Positions 42,567 to 51,507 are shown, numbered from the stretch's first letter. The stretch: 64,000 bases of DNA from Arthrobacter sp. zg-Y919 (GCF_030142045.1 NZ_CP126242.1:248001-312000), one strand, 5' to 3'. The notes: generated from the sequence alone by a model not told the origin. Numbers and translations are program-made.

Positions 42567-43486
42567 GCCTCGCTGCTACCGGCAGGGAGGTGCGCCGAAG
42601 CCGACCAGGCGCCGTGACCAGTTAGAAAATCGAGCATCACGCCCGCGAGCCTGCCCGGTGCTTCCAGCGCTGCATAGTGCCCCACGCCGTCGAGTTGGAC
42701 CGGGAAAAGCGGCCCGTCGGTGACCTGCTGCATAGTAGTTTCCGTAAACGGACCACCGCTGGCCCCAACCGTGAGCACAGGCATCGACACCGGGTTCGAT
42801 GCCGCCAAGGCCTTCAGCTCGTCGCCCTCGCTGAGCATGGACCGATACAGGCCAGCCGCACCGTTCCATCCGCCGGCACGGGAGTAACTCCGCCCGAACT
42901 CGTCATAATCGTTCTCGGTGATTGCCCCGGCAGCGGCGGTCATCCCATTAAATGCCCATTGCAGGAACTGCCGTTCGCGGCCGGCCAGGAGCAGTTCCGG
43001 GATGCCGGGGGCAGCCAGCACGCCGATATGCCAGGAACCACCATGCGTAACGTCGGCCAGGCCCTCCAGCCCGAAGCCAGCCAATCCCATTTCTATGGCT
43101 GTGAAACTTCGGACAAGCTCCGGATGCAAGGCGGCCAGCCGAAATACCGCCCCGCCGCTGATGTCCTGGCCGCTGAGGTGCACCGGTCCGACGTCGAGAT
43201 GGGCAATCAGCTGACGCAGATCCTCAGCAGCCACCGCACTGCTGTAGCCGCTGTCGGCGATGCTTGAGTCGCCGAAACCTCGAAGGTCAACGGCGAACAC
43301 ACGGTGGTCTTCGGCAAGCAGCGGAATGAGTTCGTGGAAGGCCCACCAGGTCTCAGGGAAACCGTGGACCAGCAGGAGAGGGGGCCCGGCAGTACCAGCA
43401 GAGACGTAGTGGAGCTCGGTTCCGTTGACGGCCGCCAGATGATGCGTGAGTCCGTGCGCCGTGCCGCTTGTTGGGGTGATGGCCAT
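42563..43486 (-). CDS. Epoxide-hydrolase-like alpha/beta hydrolase
   Basis: A 307-residue alpha/beta-hydrolase: LLLVHGFPETWWAFHELIP is the HGFP oxyanion loop with Trp, and the nucleophile is Asp in HLSGQDISGGAVF, as in epoxide hydrolases and haloalkane dehalogenases. The base is His in DGVGHYAALE. ATG 43486 follows GAGGAGC. It is divergent from the MarR gene across a perfect dyad (43502-43516) and likely repressed by it. Probable task: opening of epoxides or removal of halides. Confidence 0.9.
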   Translation of the reverse strand: MAITPTSGTAHGLTHHLAAVNGTELHYVSAGTAGPPLLLVHGFPETWWAFHELIPLLAEDHRVFAVDLRGFGDSSIADSGYSSAVAAEDLRQLIAHLDVGPVHLSGQDISGGAVFRLAALHPELVRSFTAIEMGLAGFGLEGLADVTHGGSWHIGVLAAPGIPELLLAGRERQFLQWAFNGMTAAAGAITENDYDEFGRSYSRAGGWNGAAGLYRSMLSEGDELKALAASNPVSMPVLTVGASGGPFTETTMQQVTDGPLFPVQLDGVGHYAALEAPGRLAGVMLDFLTGHGAWSASAHLPAGSSEA

Positions 43487-43501
43487 GCCGCTCCTCAGAT
43501 A

Positions 43502-43516
43502 GACAACCAGGTTGTC
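43502..43516. promoter_or_regulatory. Perfect MarR-type operator
   Basis: GACAACC-A-GGTTGTC, 7-bp arms with one central base, lies between the divergent epoxide-hydrolase (43486) and MarR (43573) genes. A partial copy (GACACCTCGGTTGTC) follows at 43527-43541. Confidence 0.8.
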
Positions 43517-43572
43517 GAAAACGTTAGACACCTCGGTTGTCCATGTCTAGACCCTGCGCCTACTCTGAGGGC

Positions 43573-44037
43573 ATGTCCCGATCCGGCGCCGACCTGGCCC
43601 TCCTGCTGCTCGGCGGTTACCGTCGGCTAGTCGACGAGGCGATGGCTCAGCTCGACGAGCAGGGATTCGAGGACTTCCGGCCGGCCCACGAGTTTGCCCT
43701 GCGAACGATCGCGTCCGGCGCAGACAATGCTTCCGAGTTGGGACGGGGGCTTGCCGTTTCAAAACAGGCAGCGGCTAAAACGATCGCAACCCTCCTGGAC
43801 CGGGGCTATGTGATGCGCGACGCCGACCCGAAGGATGCCCGCCGGAAACATCTCGCGGTGACACCGCGGGGATTCGAGGTGATGCGGCAGGGCGAAGCCG
43901 TCTTCGAGAGGCTCCGGGAGGAATGGTCCGAGCGTCTCGGCCACGGAGAACTGGAGAAGCTGGAGTCGACCCTGGCAAGGCTGGTGGGGGATGCAGCCGT
44001 ACGGCCAGTCGCTCCCGGCTGGATTGCACAGGCGTAG
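43573..44037 (+). CDS. MarR family regulator
   Basis: A 154-residue winged-helix protein: ADNASELGRGLAVSKQAAAK forms the HTH and YVMRDADPKDARRKHLAVT the wing with the usual Asp-Arg pair. ATG 43573 follows CTGAGGGC. It probably binds the GACAACC dyad upstream and controls both itself and the divergent hydrolase. The following hydrolase at 44176 has its own 138-bp leader, so is probably separate. Confidence 0.9.
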   Translation: MSRSGADLALLLLGGYRRLVDEAMAQLDEQGFEDFRPAHEFALRTIASGADNASELGRGLAVSKQAAAKTIATLLDRGYVMRDADPKDARRKHLAVTPRGFEVMRQGEAVFERLREEWSERLGHGELEKLESTLARLVGDAAVRPVAPGWIAQA

Positions 44038-44175
44038 AAAAGCGCCCTTCCCAGCAATATCTGGTTGCCCGGAACGAAAAACAATCCAAAGGATTGTTCC
44101 CGCTCCCAGGACTGCGTACTCTCCGGCATACCTTTTCATTTCCTCCTGATCCCTTGGAGCACCGAAGGGAACACC

Positions 44176-44997
44176 ATGAACGGTTCCAGCACCCCTGACA
44201 CCATCGTGCTCGTCCACGGTCTCTGGGTGACGCCCCGCAGCTGGGAAGGGTGGAAAGCCCACTATGAGGCGAAAGGCTTCACTGTCCTGACGCCCGCGTA
44301 TCCGGGATTCGACATAGAGGTAGAGGCACTGCGTGAAAACCCGGACGTGATTGCCACGCTGACCGTGCCGGAAACCCTGGATCACCTCGCGGGCGTCATT
44401 GAGTCTCTGCCCCGTCCGCCCATCATCATGGGACACTCCTTCGGCGGTCTTCTGACGCAGATGCTTCTCGCGCGCGGTTTGGGTGTTGCTGGTGCTGCCA
44501 TTAATTCGGCACCAACCGAAGGGGTGAGGGTTACCCCGCTGTCCCAGGCCCGCTCACTCTTCCCCGCACTGAAAAATCCTGCCAACTTCCATAAAGCGGT
44601 GGGGTTCACCCCGGACGAATGGCACTACGCCTTCACCAATACGCTGAGCCGGGAAGACTCCGATGCTGCCTACGAACGGTATGCCATTGCCGCTCCCGGG
44701 AATTGGGTGTGGGCGTACGGATTGCTCGCGAATTTCCAGCCGGGACATCAGGAGACGTGGGTGGATTACTCCACCGACAGGGCACCGCTGCTGTTTATCG
44801 GAGGCAGTGAAGACCACATCATGCCCCCGTCGGTGAATAAATCCAACGCCAGGCACTGGGCCAAATCACCCGCCCTGACGGAATACCACGAGTTCGATGG
44901 CAGGGCGCATTGGACCTGCGCTGAACCGGGGTGGGAAGAGGTGGCCGATTATGCGCTGGATTGGAGCCTCGGCCATGCGCAGCCCTCAGCTCTCTAG
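44176..44997 (+). CDS. Alpha/beta hydrolase
   Basis: A 273-residue hydrolase. VLVHGLWVTPRSWEGW is the oxyanion loop, MGHSFGGLLTQM the nucleophile elbow (Ser), FIGGSEDHIMPP the acid and FDGRAHWTCAE the base His. ATG 44176 follows CGAAGGGA. No obvious substrate. It ends 41 bp before the convergent SDR gene. Confidence 0.9.
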   Translation: MNGSSTPDTIVLVHGLWVTPRSWEGWKAHYEAKGFTVLTPAYPGFDIEVEALRENPDVIATLTVPETLDHLAGVIESLPRPPIIMGHSFGGLLTQMLLARGLGVAGAAINSAPTEGVRVTPLSQARSLFPALKNPANFHKAVGFTPDEWHYAFTNTLSREDSDAAYERYAIAAPGNWVWAYGLLANFQPGHQETWVDYSTDRAPLLFIGGSEDHIMPPSVNKSNARHWAKSPALTEYHEFDGRAHWTCAEPGWEEVADYALDWSLGHAQPSAL

Positions 44998-45037
44998 GAT
45001 GTGACCGGGCTAAGCAGCCAGACCGGTCCGGCGCGGA

Positions 45038-45703
45038 TCAGTCCGTGCTGATCTGGTGGCGGAACGTGTCCCGGCGGGTGTGGAGGTCCCAGAGGACGCC
45101 GGCGAGAACGTCGGGATCCTTTTCCGGGTCACCCTCGATGATGCGGCCGCCGATAATCAGCTGGGACACGTGGATGCCCTCCTCGCCGAGGACCTCGTTG
45201 AGCAGCTGCGCGTAGGCGGCCTGGCCGGCAAACGCCACCGAGGTTCCGGTGACACCGCGCCCGGGCTTCACGGCAGAACCACCGTTGACGAAGAGGATGG
45301 TGCCCCGGTTTTCGCCAAGGAACCGCATTCCGGGCAGCACCTGGTGGACTGCGGCGACCGGCCCGTAGATGGAGAACTCGACCGGGCCCCTGAGGTCAGC
45401 CACCGTCGTCTCAAGGACGGGCCGCATAAAGTCCTTCTGCGGAAGGGGGCTGTACTGCAGCACCTCGACGGGGCCGAGGGTTTCGGCCGCAGCCTCGAGG
45501 GCCGCGGCGATCGATTCCGGGTTGCGGACGTCGGCGGCGAAGCCCCGGGCCGGAATGCCGGCCTTGCCGAGGTCTTCGGCGAGGGCATCCACCTTGGCCT
45601 GACTTCGGGAGATCAGCGCAACGGAGAATCCCTCCGCACCGAATCGCCGAGCGACGGCGGCACCTAGGCCGCGTCCTGCACCAATGATCGCGATAGTAGT
45701 CAT
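45038..45703 (-). CDS. SDR-fold protein without the usual active site
   Basis: A 221-residue Rossmann protein: IIGAGRGLGAAVARRFGAEG gives the NAD(P) motif, VALISRS the basic end of strand 2 and RNRGTILFVNGGSAVKP the middle strand. The expected Tyr-x-x-x-Lys is not present: the matching helix reads AFAGQAAYAQLLNEVLGEEG, with Tyr but no Lys four residues later. It may bind a cofactor without normal SDR chemistry. Its leader, to 45815, holds a set of GTAC(G/A) boxes. Gene neighbours do not define its role. Confidence 0.75.
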   Translation of the reverse strand: MTTIAIIGAGRGLGAAVARRFGAEGFSVALISRSQAKVDALAEDLGKAGIPARGFAADVRNPESIAAALEAAAETLGPVEVLQYSPLPQKDFMRPVLETTVADLRGPVEFSIYGPVAAVHQVLPGMRFLGENRGTILFVNGGSAVKPGRGVTGTSVAFAGQAAYAQLLNEVLGEEGIHVSQLIIGGRIIEGDPEKDPDVLAGVLWDLHTRRDTFRHQISTD

Positions 45704-45766
45704 GGGGGAGCTAACCGGCTGGGGTGCCGAATAATTCCGGAGTTTCCTTCACGGAGCAGCTCCGGG

Positions 45767-45815
45767 CGTACGAAAACCAGGTGTACGAAAGGCGTACAAA
45801 AAGGCGTACAAAAAA
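45767..45815. promoter_or_regulatory. Array of GTAC boxes before the SDR-fold gene
   Basis: Four near copies of GCGTACGAAAA / GTGTACGAAAG / GCGTACAAAAAG / GCGTACAAAAAA follow each other at about 12-bp spacing (45766-45815) upstream of the SDR gene at 45703. The spacing close to one helical turn puts the boxes on one face of the DNA. The last box merges with the A-run of the terminator at 45813. Confidence 0.55.
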
Positions 45816-45851
45816 GGAACCGGTCCCGCTTTCACGGGAACCGGTTCCTTT
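45813..45851 (-). terminator. Intrinsic terminator of the DHA2 exporter gene
   Basis: On the minus strand, AAAGGAACCGGTTCCCG and CGGGACCGGTTCCTTT form a long stem with one bulge and loop TGAAAG, followed by TTTTT. It lies 20 bp after the stop of the gene at 45871. Confidence 0.85.
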
Positions 45852-45870
45852 CCATCACTGAGGGGCCGAT

Positions 45871-47361
45871 CTAGCCGACGGGCGCCACGTCCGGAACCTT
45901 CAGCAGGTCCTCCTTGGAGGGGCGAATCATGAAGTACCCGATCGGGGCAGCGAGGAACAGTGCGACGCCGGCCCAGATGAACGCGGTGGAGTAGCCGTTC
46001 ACGAGTGCCTCGAGCTGCGCGGTGGGCTGGCCGCCGTTGCTGCTGCTCAGGTAGGACGTGATGCCCGCCGTGTAGACGGCCGTGAACAGCGCGGTGCCGA
46101 TGGACCCGCCAATCTGCTGCGTGGCCGAGACAGCGGCACTGGCCACACCGGCGTCGTGCTCATCAATGCCGGCCAGCGCCACGTTCTGCAGCGGCACGAA
46201 GATCATTGCGAGGCCGAAGCCCAGCAGTGCCAGTCCGGGCAGGACTTCCAGGGCGTAGTTGCCCTCCACCGAGATGAACGAGAGCCAGATCAGGCCGGCA
46301 GCGCCGACGATCGGTCCCACGGTCATGGGCAGGCGTACACCGGTGCCGGGAAGGAACTTGGACAGGACGCCTGCGCCGACGGTGATGGCGATGGTCATGG
46401 GCAGCGACGCCAGGCCGGACTTCAGCGGCGAGTAGCCCAGGACAATCTGGAAGTAGAAGATCAGGAACAGGATGCCGCCCAGCAGGGCTGCGCCGGTCAG
46501 TGTGGAGGTCAGGAAGGCGCCGCCGCGGACCTTGTTGGTCAGCACGCGCAGGGGCAGCAGCGGGTTCGAGACCCGGCTTTCCACGAACACGAAGAGCGCC
46601 AGGATCAGCACGCCGGCAACCAGGAAGGCAATGGTTTCAACACGTGCCCAGCCGTTTTCGGCCTGGGAGAAGCCGTACACGAGCGAGGCCAGTCCGGCCA
46701 CCACAAGAATGGCACCGGGCAGGTCATAGCGGGTGTTGCCGTGCGCCTTACTTTCGCGGATTAGGGGCAGGCCGGCAGCCATGGCGGCGACGGCGATCGG
46801 CACGTTGACCAGCAGGCACCAGTTCCAGCTGGCGTACTGGGTGAGAATCCCGCCAAGCAGCAGGCCGATGGCCGCGCCGCCGCCGCCAATTGCGCCGTAC
46901 ACGGCGAAGGCTTTGATGCGGTCCTTGCCCGAGGGGAAGGTGATGGTCAGGATGGCGAGCGACGCCGGTGCGAGCAGTGCGGCGAAGGCGCCCTGCAGGC
47001 CGCGGGCGGCCAGGAGCATTTCGGTGCTTTCCGCAAAACCGCCGATGGCGGAGGCCACGGCAAAACCGGCCATACCTACCATGAAGGTGCGCTTGCGGCC
47101 CCAATAATCGGCGATGCGTCCGCCGAGCAGCAGCAGCGAGCCGAAGGCGAGCGCGTAGATCGTGACCACCCAGGTGCGGTCGCCGTCGGACATCCCCAGT
47201 TCGCGCTGCGCATCCGGCAGGGCGATATTCACGATGGTTCCGTCCAGGACCACCATCAGCTGGGCGAGTGCCAGAACGGCCAGCAGCAGCCAGCGGTGTG
47301 GATGTGCCGAGTGGTCGACGGCGGCGGCCTGCGGCAGGCCGGAAGGGGTGGTGCGGTCCAT
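45871..47361 (-). CDS. MFS transporter, DHA2 family (EmrB/QacA type)
   Basis: A 496-residue transporter with 14 predicted helices. LAQLMVVLDGTIVNIALPDAQ is helix 1 with the D-G-T-I-V-N motif of the DHA2 group, GRIADYWGRKRTFMVG the loop 2-3 motif, RGLQGAFAALLAPASLAILT helix 4 with the antiporter arginine. ATG 47361 gives MDRTTPSGLPQ; ATG 47379 is an upstream choice. A multidrug/proton exchanger, ending in the hairpin terminator at 45813. No adjacent regulator was found. Confidence 0.92.
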   Translation of the reverse strand: MDRTTPSGLPQAAAVDHSAHPHRWLLLAVLALAQLMVVLDGTIVNIALPDAQRELGMSDGDRTWVVTIYALAFGSLLLLGGRIADYWGRKRTFMVGMAGFAVASAIGGFAESTEMLLAARGLQGAFAALLAPASLAILTITFPSGKDRIKAFAVYGAIGGGGAAIGLLLGGILTQYASWNWCLLVNVPIAVAAMAAGLPLIRESKAHGNTRYDLPGAILVVAGLASLVYGFSQAENGWARVETIAFLVAGVLILALFVFVESRVSNPLLPLRVLTNKVRGGAFLTSTLTGAALLGGILFLIFYFQIVLGYSPLKSGLASLPMTIAITVGAGVLSKFLPGTGVRLPMTVGPIVGAAGLIWLSFISVEGNYALEVLPGLALLGFGLAMIFVPLQNVALAGIDEHDAGVASAAVSATQQIGGSIGTALFTAVYTAGITSYLSSSNGGQPTAQLEALVNGYSTAFIWAGVALFLAAPIGYFMIRPSKEDLLKVPDVAPVG

Positions 47362-47459
47362 ATAAAGGGGGATCCTCATCAAACGAAACTGGTGGGGTGG
47401 CTTAGAGAGCCTACAGGCATCCGGCTCGACCGCGTGCCGCTGCACTGTCCGCAAACGAC

Positions 47460-47492
47460 GCCGGCAGGCCGCTATTGCTGCGGCCTGCCGGC
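47460..47492. terminator. Hairpin between enoate reductase and MFS genes
   Basis: A perfect 13-bp stem GCCGGCAGGCCGC with GCGGCCTGCCGGC (loop TATTGCT) lies 38 bp after the stop of the gene at 47531. On the minus strand a T-poor tail follows, so it may be a weak terminator or a processing site; on the plus strand TTTCTT follows. Confidence 0.6.
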
Positions 47493-47530
47493 TTTCTTGC
47501 GCCTCCGAAAGGCCACGTGCTGCTGCCGGC

Positions 47531-49642
47531 CTAGAGGGCGGTGGCTACCTCCCAGGAGGAGTGGATGGCGCCGTGGATGTAGTTGACCGCACCGGCGTCG
47601 CCCACCACGTCGCAGGTGATGTCCGCGGCCCGCAGCTCGTCCGCCAGGGGAGAGGCCGACGTCGTGCCGTCCGCGTAGACCACCATGTCCGCGGGGGCGG
47701 AGAAGCTTTCGCCGCCCACGGTCCACTCGACGCTCTTCTCGGTGATGCGGGTGATCGAGGCGTTGCGGTGGATCTTCACACCGTGCTTTTCGGATTCCTT
47801 CACCGCGGTCCAGCGGCGCGGCATGGCCAGCGGGAGGCCGAGCTGCTGCGTCTCATGCAGCAGCGTCACCCGGCGGCCGCGCTCGGCGAGGAACTCGGCC
47901 AGTTCCAGGCCCACCAGGGAGCCGCCGATCACCACAACGTCCTTGCCCATCGGCAGCCAGACCTTGGTGAACTGGCGGACAAACTCCGGGCTCTTCGTCA
48001 CGCCGGAGAGGCGGCCGAGCTTGCCCAGGGTGCTCAGCACCGCGCCGGCTTCCTCAGCAGTTGCCGTACCGAGCATCATGGCCCGCAGCGTGTCGCCGGT
48101 CTGCACAATGGGCAGGTCACCGCCCGGGAAGTCCGGCTTGGGGCGCACGGCGCCGGTGGCTACGATCACGTGGTCCGGGTGCAGGGCGCGGATGGATTCC
48201 ACCGTGGCCGGGGTGTTCAGCTTGACCGCGATGTTTAGGCGCCGGATTTCAGACTTGAACCACTTCAGCAGCCGTTCGTTGTCCGGGGTGGTCATGGTGG
48301 AGAACCACATGGTCCCGCCCAGACGGTCGGACTTGTCCACCACGGTGACCCGGTGGCCGCGTTCGGTGAGGACCCGGGCGCTTTCCAGTCCGGCGGGGCC
48401 GGCGCCGACAACCACTACGTGCTTGGTCGCGGAGGCGGGCTTCAGCGGCAGCAGGGCCTCGTTGCCCAGCGCCGGATTGACCGCGCAGAACGGGGTGTCA
48501 TCGAAGAAGTTCTCGGCGACGCAGAGGTAGCAGTTGATGCAGGGGCGGACCTGGTCGAACTTGCCGTCACGCAGCTTGTTCGGCAGCTCCGGATCGGCCA
48601 GCAGCTGGCGTCCCATCGCGGCGAAGTCGATCTGCCCGGCGGCCAGCGCCTTCTCGGAGACTTCCGGCAGCATCCGGCCGACGGCGATCACCGGCACGTT
48701 CACGTGCTTCTTAATCTCCGCGGCGTTCTTCAGGTACGCGCCCACCTTGTTGGGCAGCGGACCGTCGGTGAAGTTGTCGAACGGATTACGTCCCCAGCCG
48801 GTGACGTGGATGGCGTCGGCGCCGGCCTGCTCGAACAGCTTGGAGGCTTCGATGGCCTCGTCGAGGGTGAGGCCCCCTTCCTGTCCGTATTCCTCGCCGG
48901 CCACGCGGACCAGGATGGCCAGGCGGTCGCCTACCCGCTCCCGGACGGCACTGATGACTTCGCAGGCGAGCCGGGCCCGGTTTTCCAGGGTGCCGCCGTA
49001 TTCATCCGTGCGCAGGTTGTCCCGCTGGTTGAGGAAGACGCCCAGAATGTAGCCGTGCGCCACGTGGATCTCGATCGCGTCGGCGTCGGCCTTGGCGACG
49101 CGCTCTGCCGCATCGGCCCAGGTGGAGACCAGCCAGGAAATGTCCTCGGCCGTCATCTCGTGGTACGCGGTCTGCTTGCCGGCGGTGGCCGCACCCATCT
49201 TGCCGAGCTCTTCGCGGGTGCTGTCGGCCAGGGCGGACATGTCATAGGTGTAGTCCGGCTGGTTGGGTGCCAGCACCGGCCGGTCATTGGCGACGTCGAC
49301 GCGGGCTACCTTGCCGTGGTGCGTGGACTGGATACACAGCTTGCTGCCGGCGGCATGGACGGCGTCGGCCAGTGCCTTGAGCCCGGGAATGTACTTGTCA
49401 TCCGAGAGCCCCGGCTCCTTCATGGAGGCCGCGCCGTGCGGGAAGGCAATGGCGCAGGCACCGGTGATGATCAGCCCGGCGCCTCCCGCGGCGCGGGCCA
49501 CGTAGTGGTCGATTTCGGGCTGTTCAATCTCGCCGTGCTCGGAGACATTCATGTCCATGGCAGGCAGGACGATTCGGTTATGTGTTTCCATGGGGCCCAT
49601 GCGCCCCGGGGCCATGAGGAGGGGGAAGTTTTTGGTATTCAC
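47531..49642 (-). CDS. NADH:flavin oxidoreductase / 2,4-dienoyl-CoA reductase-like Fe-S flavoenzyme
   Basis: A 703-residue three-domain enzyme of the Old Yellow Enzyme / trimethylamine dehydrogenase class. Residues about 1-370 form the FMN barrel (PGRMGPMETHNRIVLPAMDM; GYILGVFLNQRDNLRTDEYG). The 4Fe-4S cysteines are in CINCYLCVAENFFDDTPFC (CxxCxxxC plus a later Cys). Then FAD (VVVVGAGPAGLESARVLTER) and NAD (VVVIGGSLVGLELAEFLAER) domains. It likely reduces an enoyl or unsaturated thioester, or demethylates an amine. A single gene here. Confidence 0.9.
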   Translation of the reverse strand: MNTKNFPLLMAPGRMGPMETHNRIVLPAMDMNVSEHGEIEQPEIDHYVARAAGGAGLIITGACAIAFPHGAASMKEPGLSDDKYIPGLKALADAVHAAGSKLCIQSTHHGKVARVDVANDRPVLAPNQPDYTYDMSALADSTREELGKMGAATAGKQTAYHEMTAEDISWLVSTWADAAERVAKADADAIEIHVAHGYILGVFLNQRDNLRTDEYGGTLENRARLACEVISAVRERVGDRLAILVRVAGEEYGQEGGLTLDEAIEASKLFEQAGADAIHVTGWGRNPFDNFTDGPLPNKVGAYLKNAAEIKKHVNVPVIAVGRMLPEVSEKALAAGQIDFAAMGRQLLADPELPNKLRDGKFDQVRPCINCYLCVAENFFDDTPFCAVNPALGNEALLPLKPASATKHVVVVGAGPAGLESARVLTERGHRVTVVDKSDRLGGTMWFSTMTTPDNERLLKWFKSEIRRLNIAVKLNTPATVESIRALHPDHVIVATGAVRPKPDFPGGDLPIVQTGDTLRAMMLGTATAEEAGAVLSTLGKLGRLSGVTKSPEFVRQFTKVWLPMGKDVVVIGGSLVGLELAEFLAERGRRVTLLHETQQLGLPLAMPRRWTAVKESEKHGVKIHRNASITRITEKSVEWTVGGESFSAPADMVVYADGTTSASPLADELRAADITCDVVGDAGAVNYIHGAIHSSWEVATAL

Positions 49643-49720
49643 AGGGGTATTTTAGCCCCGATGTGTACACCGTAAACACGCGGCGCGGCGTGCCGGGGCG
49701 CCGTCAAAGCGCACCGCTGG

Positions 49721-50977
49721 TCAGGTACTGCTGGCCCGCGGCGCTCCAATGCCCGGATCGATCTGGAACGGTCCGGCCGCGGAGGGGCGTACATCGAAGT
49801 CGAAAATGGACGTCGGGATGTACACGGTGGAACACGAGTTCGGGATGTCGACGACTCCGGACAGCCGGCCTTCAATCGGTGCGGCGCCAAGGAGCAGGTA
49901 GGCCTGTTCGGGGCTGTACCCGAACTTCGTCAGGTAGTCGATCGCGTGCAGGCAGGCCCGCTGATAGGACAGGTGCGAGTCGAGGTAGCGCTGCTCGCCG
50001 TCGAGCGTCACCGAGGTGCCCGAGAAGGCGATCCACTCGCTGAACTGCGGATCCACGTTCCCCGGCATAAAGATGGCGTTTTCGGAGACACCGTAGGTCT
50101 CCATACCGCCCCTGATCAGGTCCACCCGGAGATCGATGAACCCGCCCATTTCAATGGCGCCGCAGAAGGTGATTTCGCCGTCGCCCTGTGAGAAGTGCAG
50201 GTCGCCCACGGAAAGGTTCGCGCCGTCGACGAACACCGGGTAGAAGATCCGGCTGCCCTTGGACAGGTTCTTGATGTCCTGGTTTCCGCCGTTCTCCCGC
50301 GGCGGCGCAGTGCGGGCGGCTTCCCCGCCCACCCGATCCCATTGGTCCCGGGGCAATCCGCCGAGGACGGCGTGCCCGGCCTCCGGCGGCAGGGCCAGCG
50401 GCGGAACACGGTGCGGGTCGGTGGCGATCAGGTCACCTTCCCGCTGGTTCCACTTGGCCAGCAGGGCCGCCGACGGCGCGGTCCCCATCAATCCGGGATG
50501 GATCATGCCGGTAAAGGAAACCCCGGGGACGTGCCGGGAGGTGGCGGTCTGGCCGCTGAAATCCCAGACGGCCTTGTACGCGTCGGGGAACTGATCGGTG
50601 AGGAAACCGCCGCCGTTCTCGCGGGCGAAGATCCCGGTGTACCCCCAGCCCTGTCCCGCCAGCGGACCGGAGTCCTCCTGCGGAATGGGGCCGACGTCGA
50701 GAATGTCCACCACCAGCAGGTCGCCGGGACGGGCGCCTTCCACGGCGAACGGGCCGCTGAGTTTGTGCACGGTCAGCAGCGGGGCGTTGAGGATGTCTTC
50801 GGCGGAATCGTCATTGACGATGGCACCGTCAAACCACTCGCGGCAGTCCACCCGGAAGGCCTCCCCGGGGCGCAGCACCGCAACCGGAGGTATTTCCGGA
50901 TGCCACCGGTTGTGCCCCAGCTTCTCCTGGTCCTCGAATTTCCTGGACGAATCAAGGGGAAAGACGACCTTGGGCAT
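49721..50977 (-). CDS. fmdA: Formamidase (FmdA/AmdA family)
   Basis: A 418-residue acetamidase/formamidase that releases ammonia from formamide or short amides. Characteristic blocks are GAIVNDDSAEDILNAPLLTV, EGARPGDLLVVDILDVGP, GWGYTGIFARENGGGFLTDQ and GDLHFSQGDGEITFCGAIEM. Its own ribosome site (AGAGGAG) precedes ATG 50977. The FmdB-type gene ends 39 bp upstream, so fmdB-fmdA form one unit, as in Methylophilus and many actinobacteria. A second, exported family member with a frameshift is at 15909. Confidence 0.93.
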   Translation of the reverse strand: MPKVVFPLDSSRKFEDQEKLGHNRWHPEIPPVAVLRPGEAFRVDCREWFDGAIVNDDSAEDILNAPLLTVHKLSGPFAVEGARPGDLLVVDILDVGPIPQEDSGPLAGQGWGYTGIFARENGGGFLTDQFPDAYKAVWDFSGQTATSRHVPGVSFTGMIHPGLMGTAPSAALLAKWNQREGDLIATDPHRVPPLALPPEAGHAVLGGLPRDQWDRVGGEAARTAPPRENGGNQDIKNLSKGSRIFYPVFVDGANLSVGDLHFSQGDGEITFCGAIEMGGFIDLRVDLIRGGMETYGVSENAIFMPGNVDPQFSEWIAFSGTSVTLDGEQRYLDSHLSYQRACLHAIDYLTKFGYSPEQAYLLLGAAPIEGRLSGVVDIPNSCSTVYIPTSIFDFDVRPSAAGPFQIDPGIGAPRASST

Positions 50978-51016
50978 GGCTTCTCCTCTAACTGGGGCGG
51001 GCGTTTGTGCGGAGGT

Positions 51017-51337
51017 TTAGTCGGGACGGGGCAGCTTTCGGTGGAGCGGATTGGTGGTGATGTTGCCGGCCGGACGGGCGCCGGACACCGGGCCGGGGGA
51101 GCGGACGACGGCGGGCTCCGCCGCGCTGCGCTGGGTGGACTCGATCAGCCGGTACGCACTGGAGGAAGAGCGCGAGAGGTTGGGTGAGGTGAAACGGCGC
51201 CGGGCCGGAGCCCCGCACGCGGGGCAGGGGAGGGATCCGGGGGCGGACCCCATGGCGAGCTGGACCTCGAAACCGGCGCAGTCCGGCCCTGCGGGGCCCT
51301 CCGGGCCGGCAGCGCAGCGGTAGGCGTAGAGCGGCAT
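51017..51337 (-). CDS. fmdB: FmdB family zinc-ribbon regulator-like protein
   Basis: A 106-residue protein with the FmdB start MPLYAYRC and the second zinc knuckle CPACGAPARRRFTSPNL. The first knuckle is altered: instead of CxxCG, an insertion of about ten residues separates the cysteines (C, AAGPEGPAGPD, C), so metal binding may differ. A Ser-rich, basic C-terminal tail follows. It starts with ATG 51337 and precedes fmdA, whose expression it is thought to influence in other genera. Confidence 0.88.
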   Translation of the reverse strand: MPLYAYRCAAGPEGPAGPDCAGFEVQLAMGSAPGSLPCPACGAPARRRFTSPNLSRSSSSAYRLIESTQRSAAEPAVVRSPGPVSGARPAGNITTNPLHRKLPRPD

Positions 51338-51472
51338 GTCGAAAGCCTTTCGATCACCGCGGGAGCGTCATGGTCTGGAAACAGCGGTGCCGCTCCGGCT
51401 TGCCCGACAGCCTAGGGATGGGGCCGGAGCGAGTCAACGGTAGCTGCGCGATGGCGATAATCGGCCGGCTGG

Positions 51473-51500
51473 AATTGTTTCCGGGAATCCAGAAACAATT
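51473..51500. promoter_or_regulatory. Perfect 9-bp dyad
   Basis: AATTGTTTC and GAAACAATT are exact inverted copies with a ten-base spacer, 8 bp before a second palindrome (GATATTAATATC). Likely a regulator site or a short AT-rich control element for the flanking fmdB or BCCT gene. Confidence 0.65.
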
Positions 51501-51507
51501 ATAAAGG

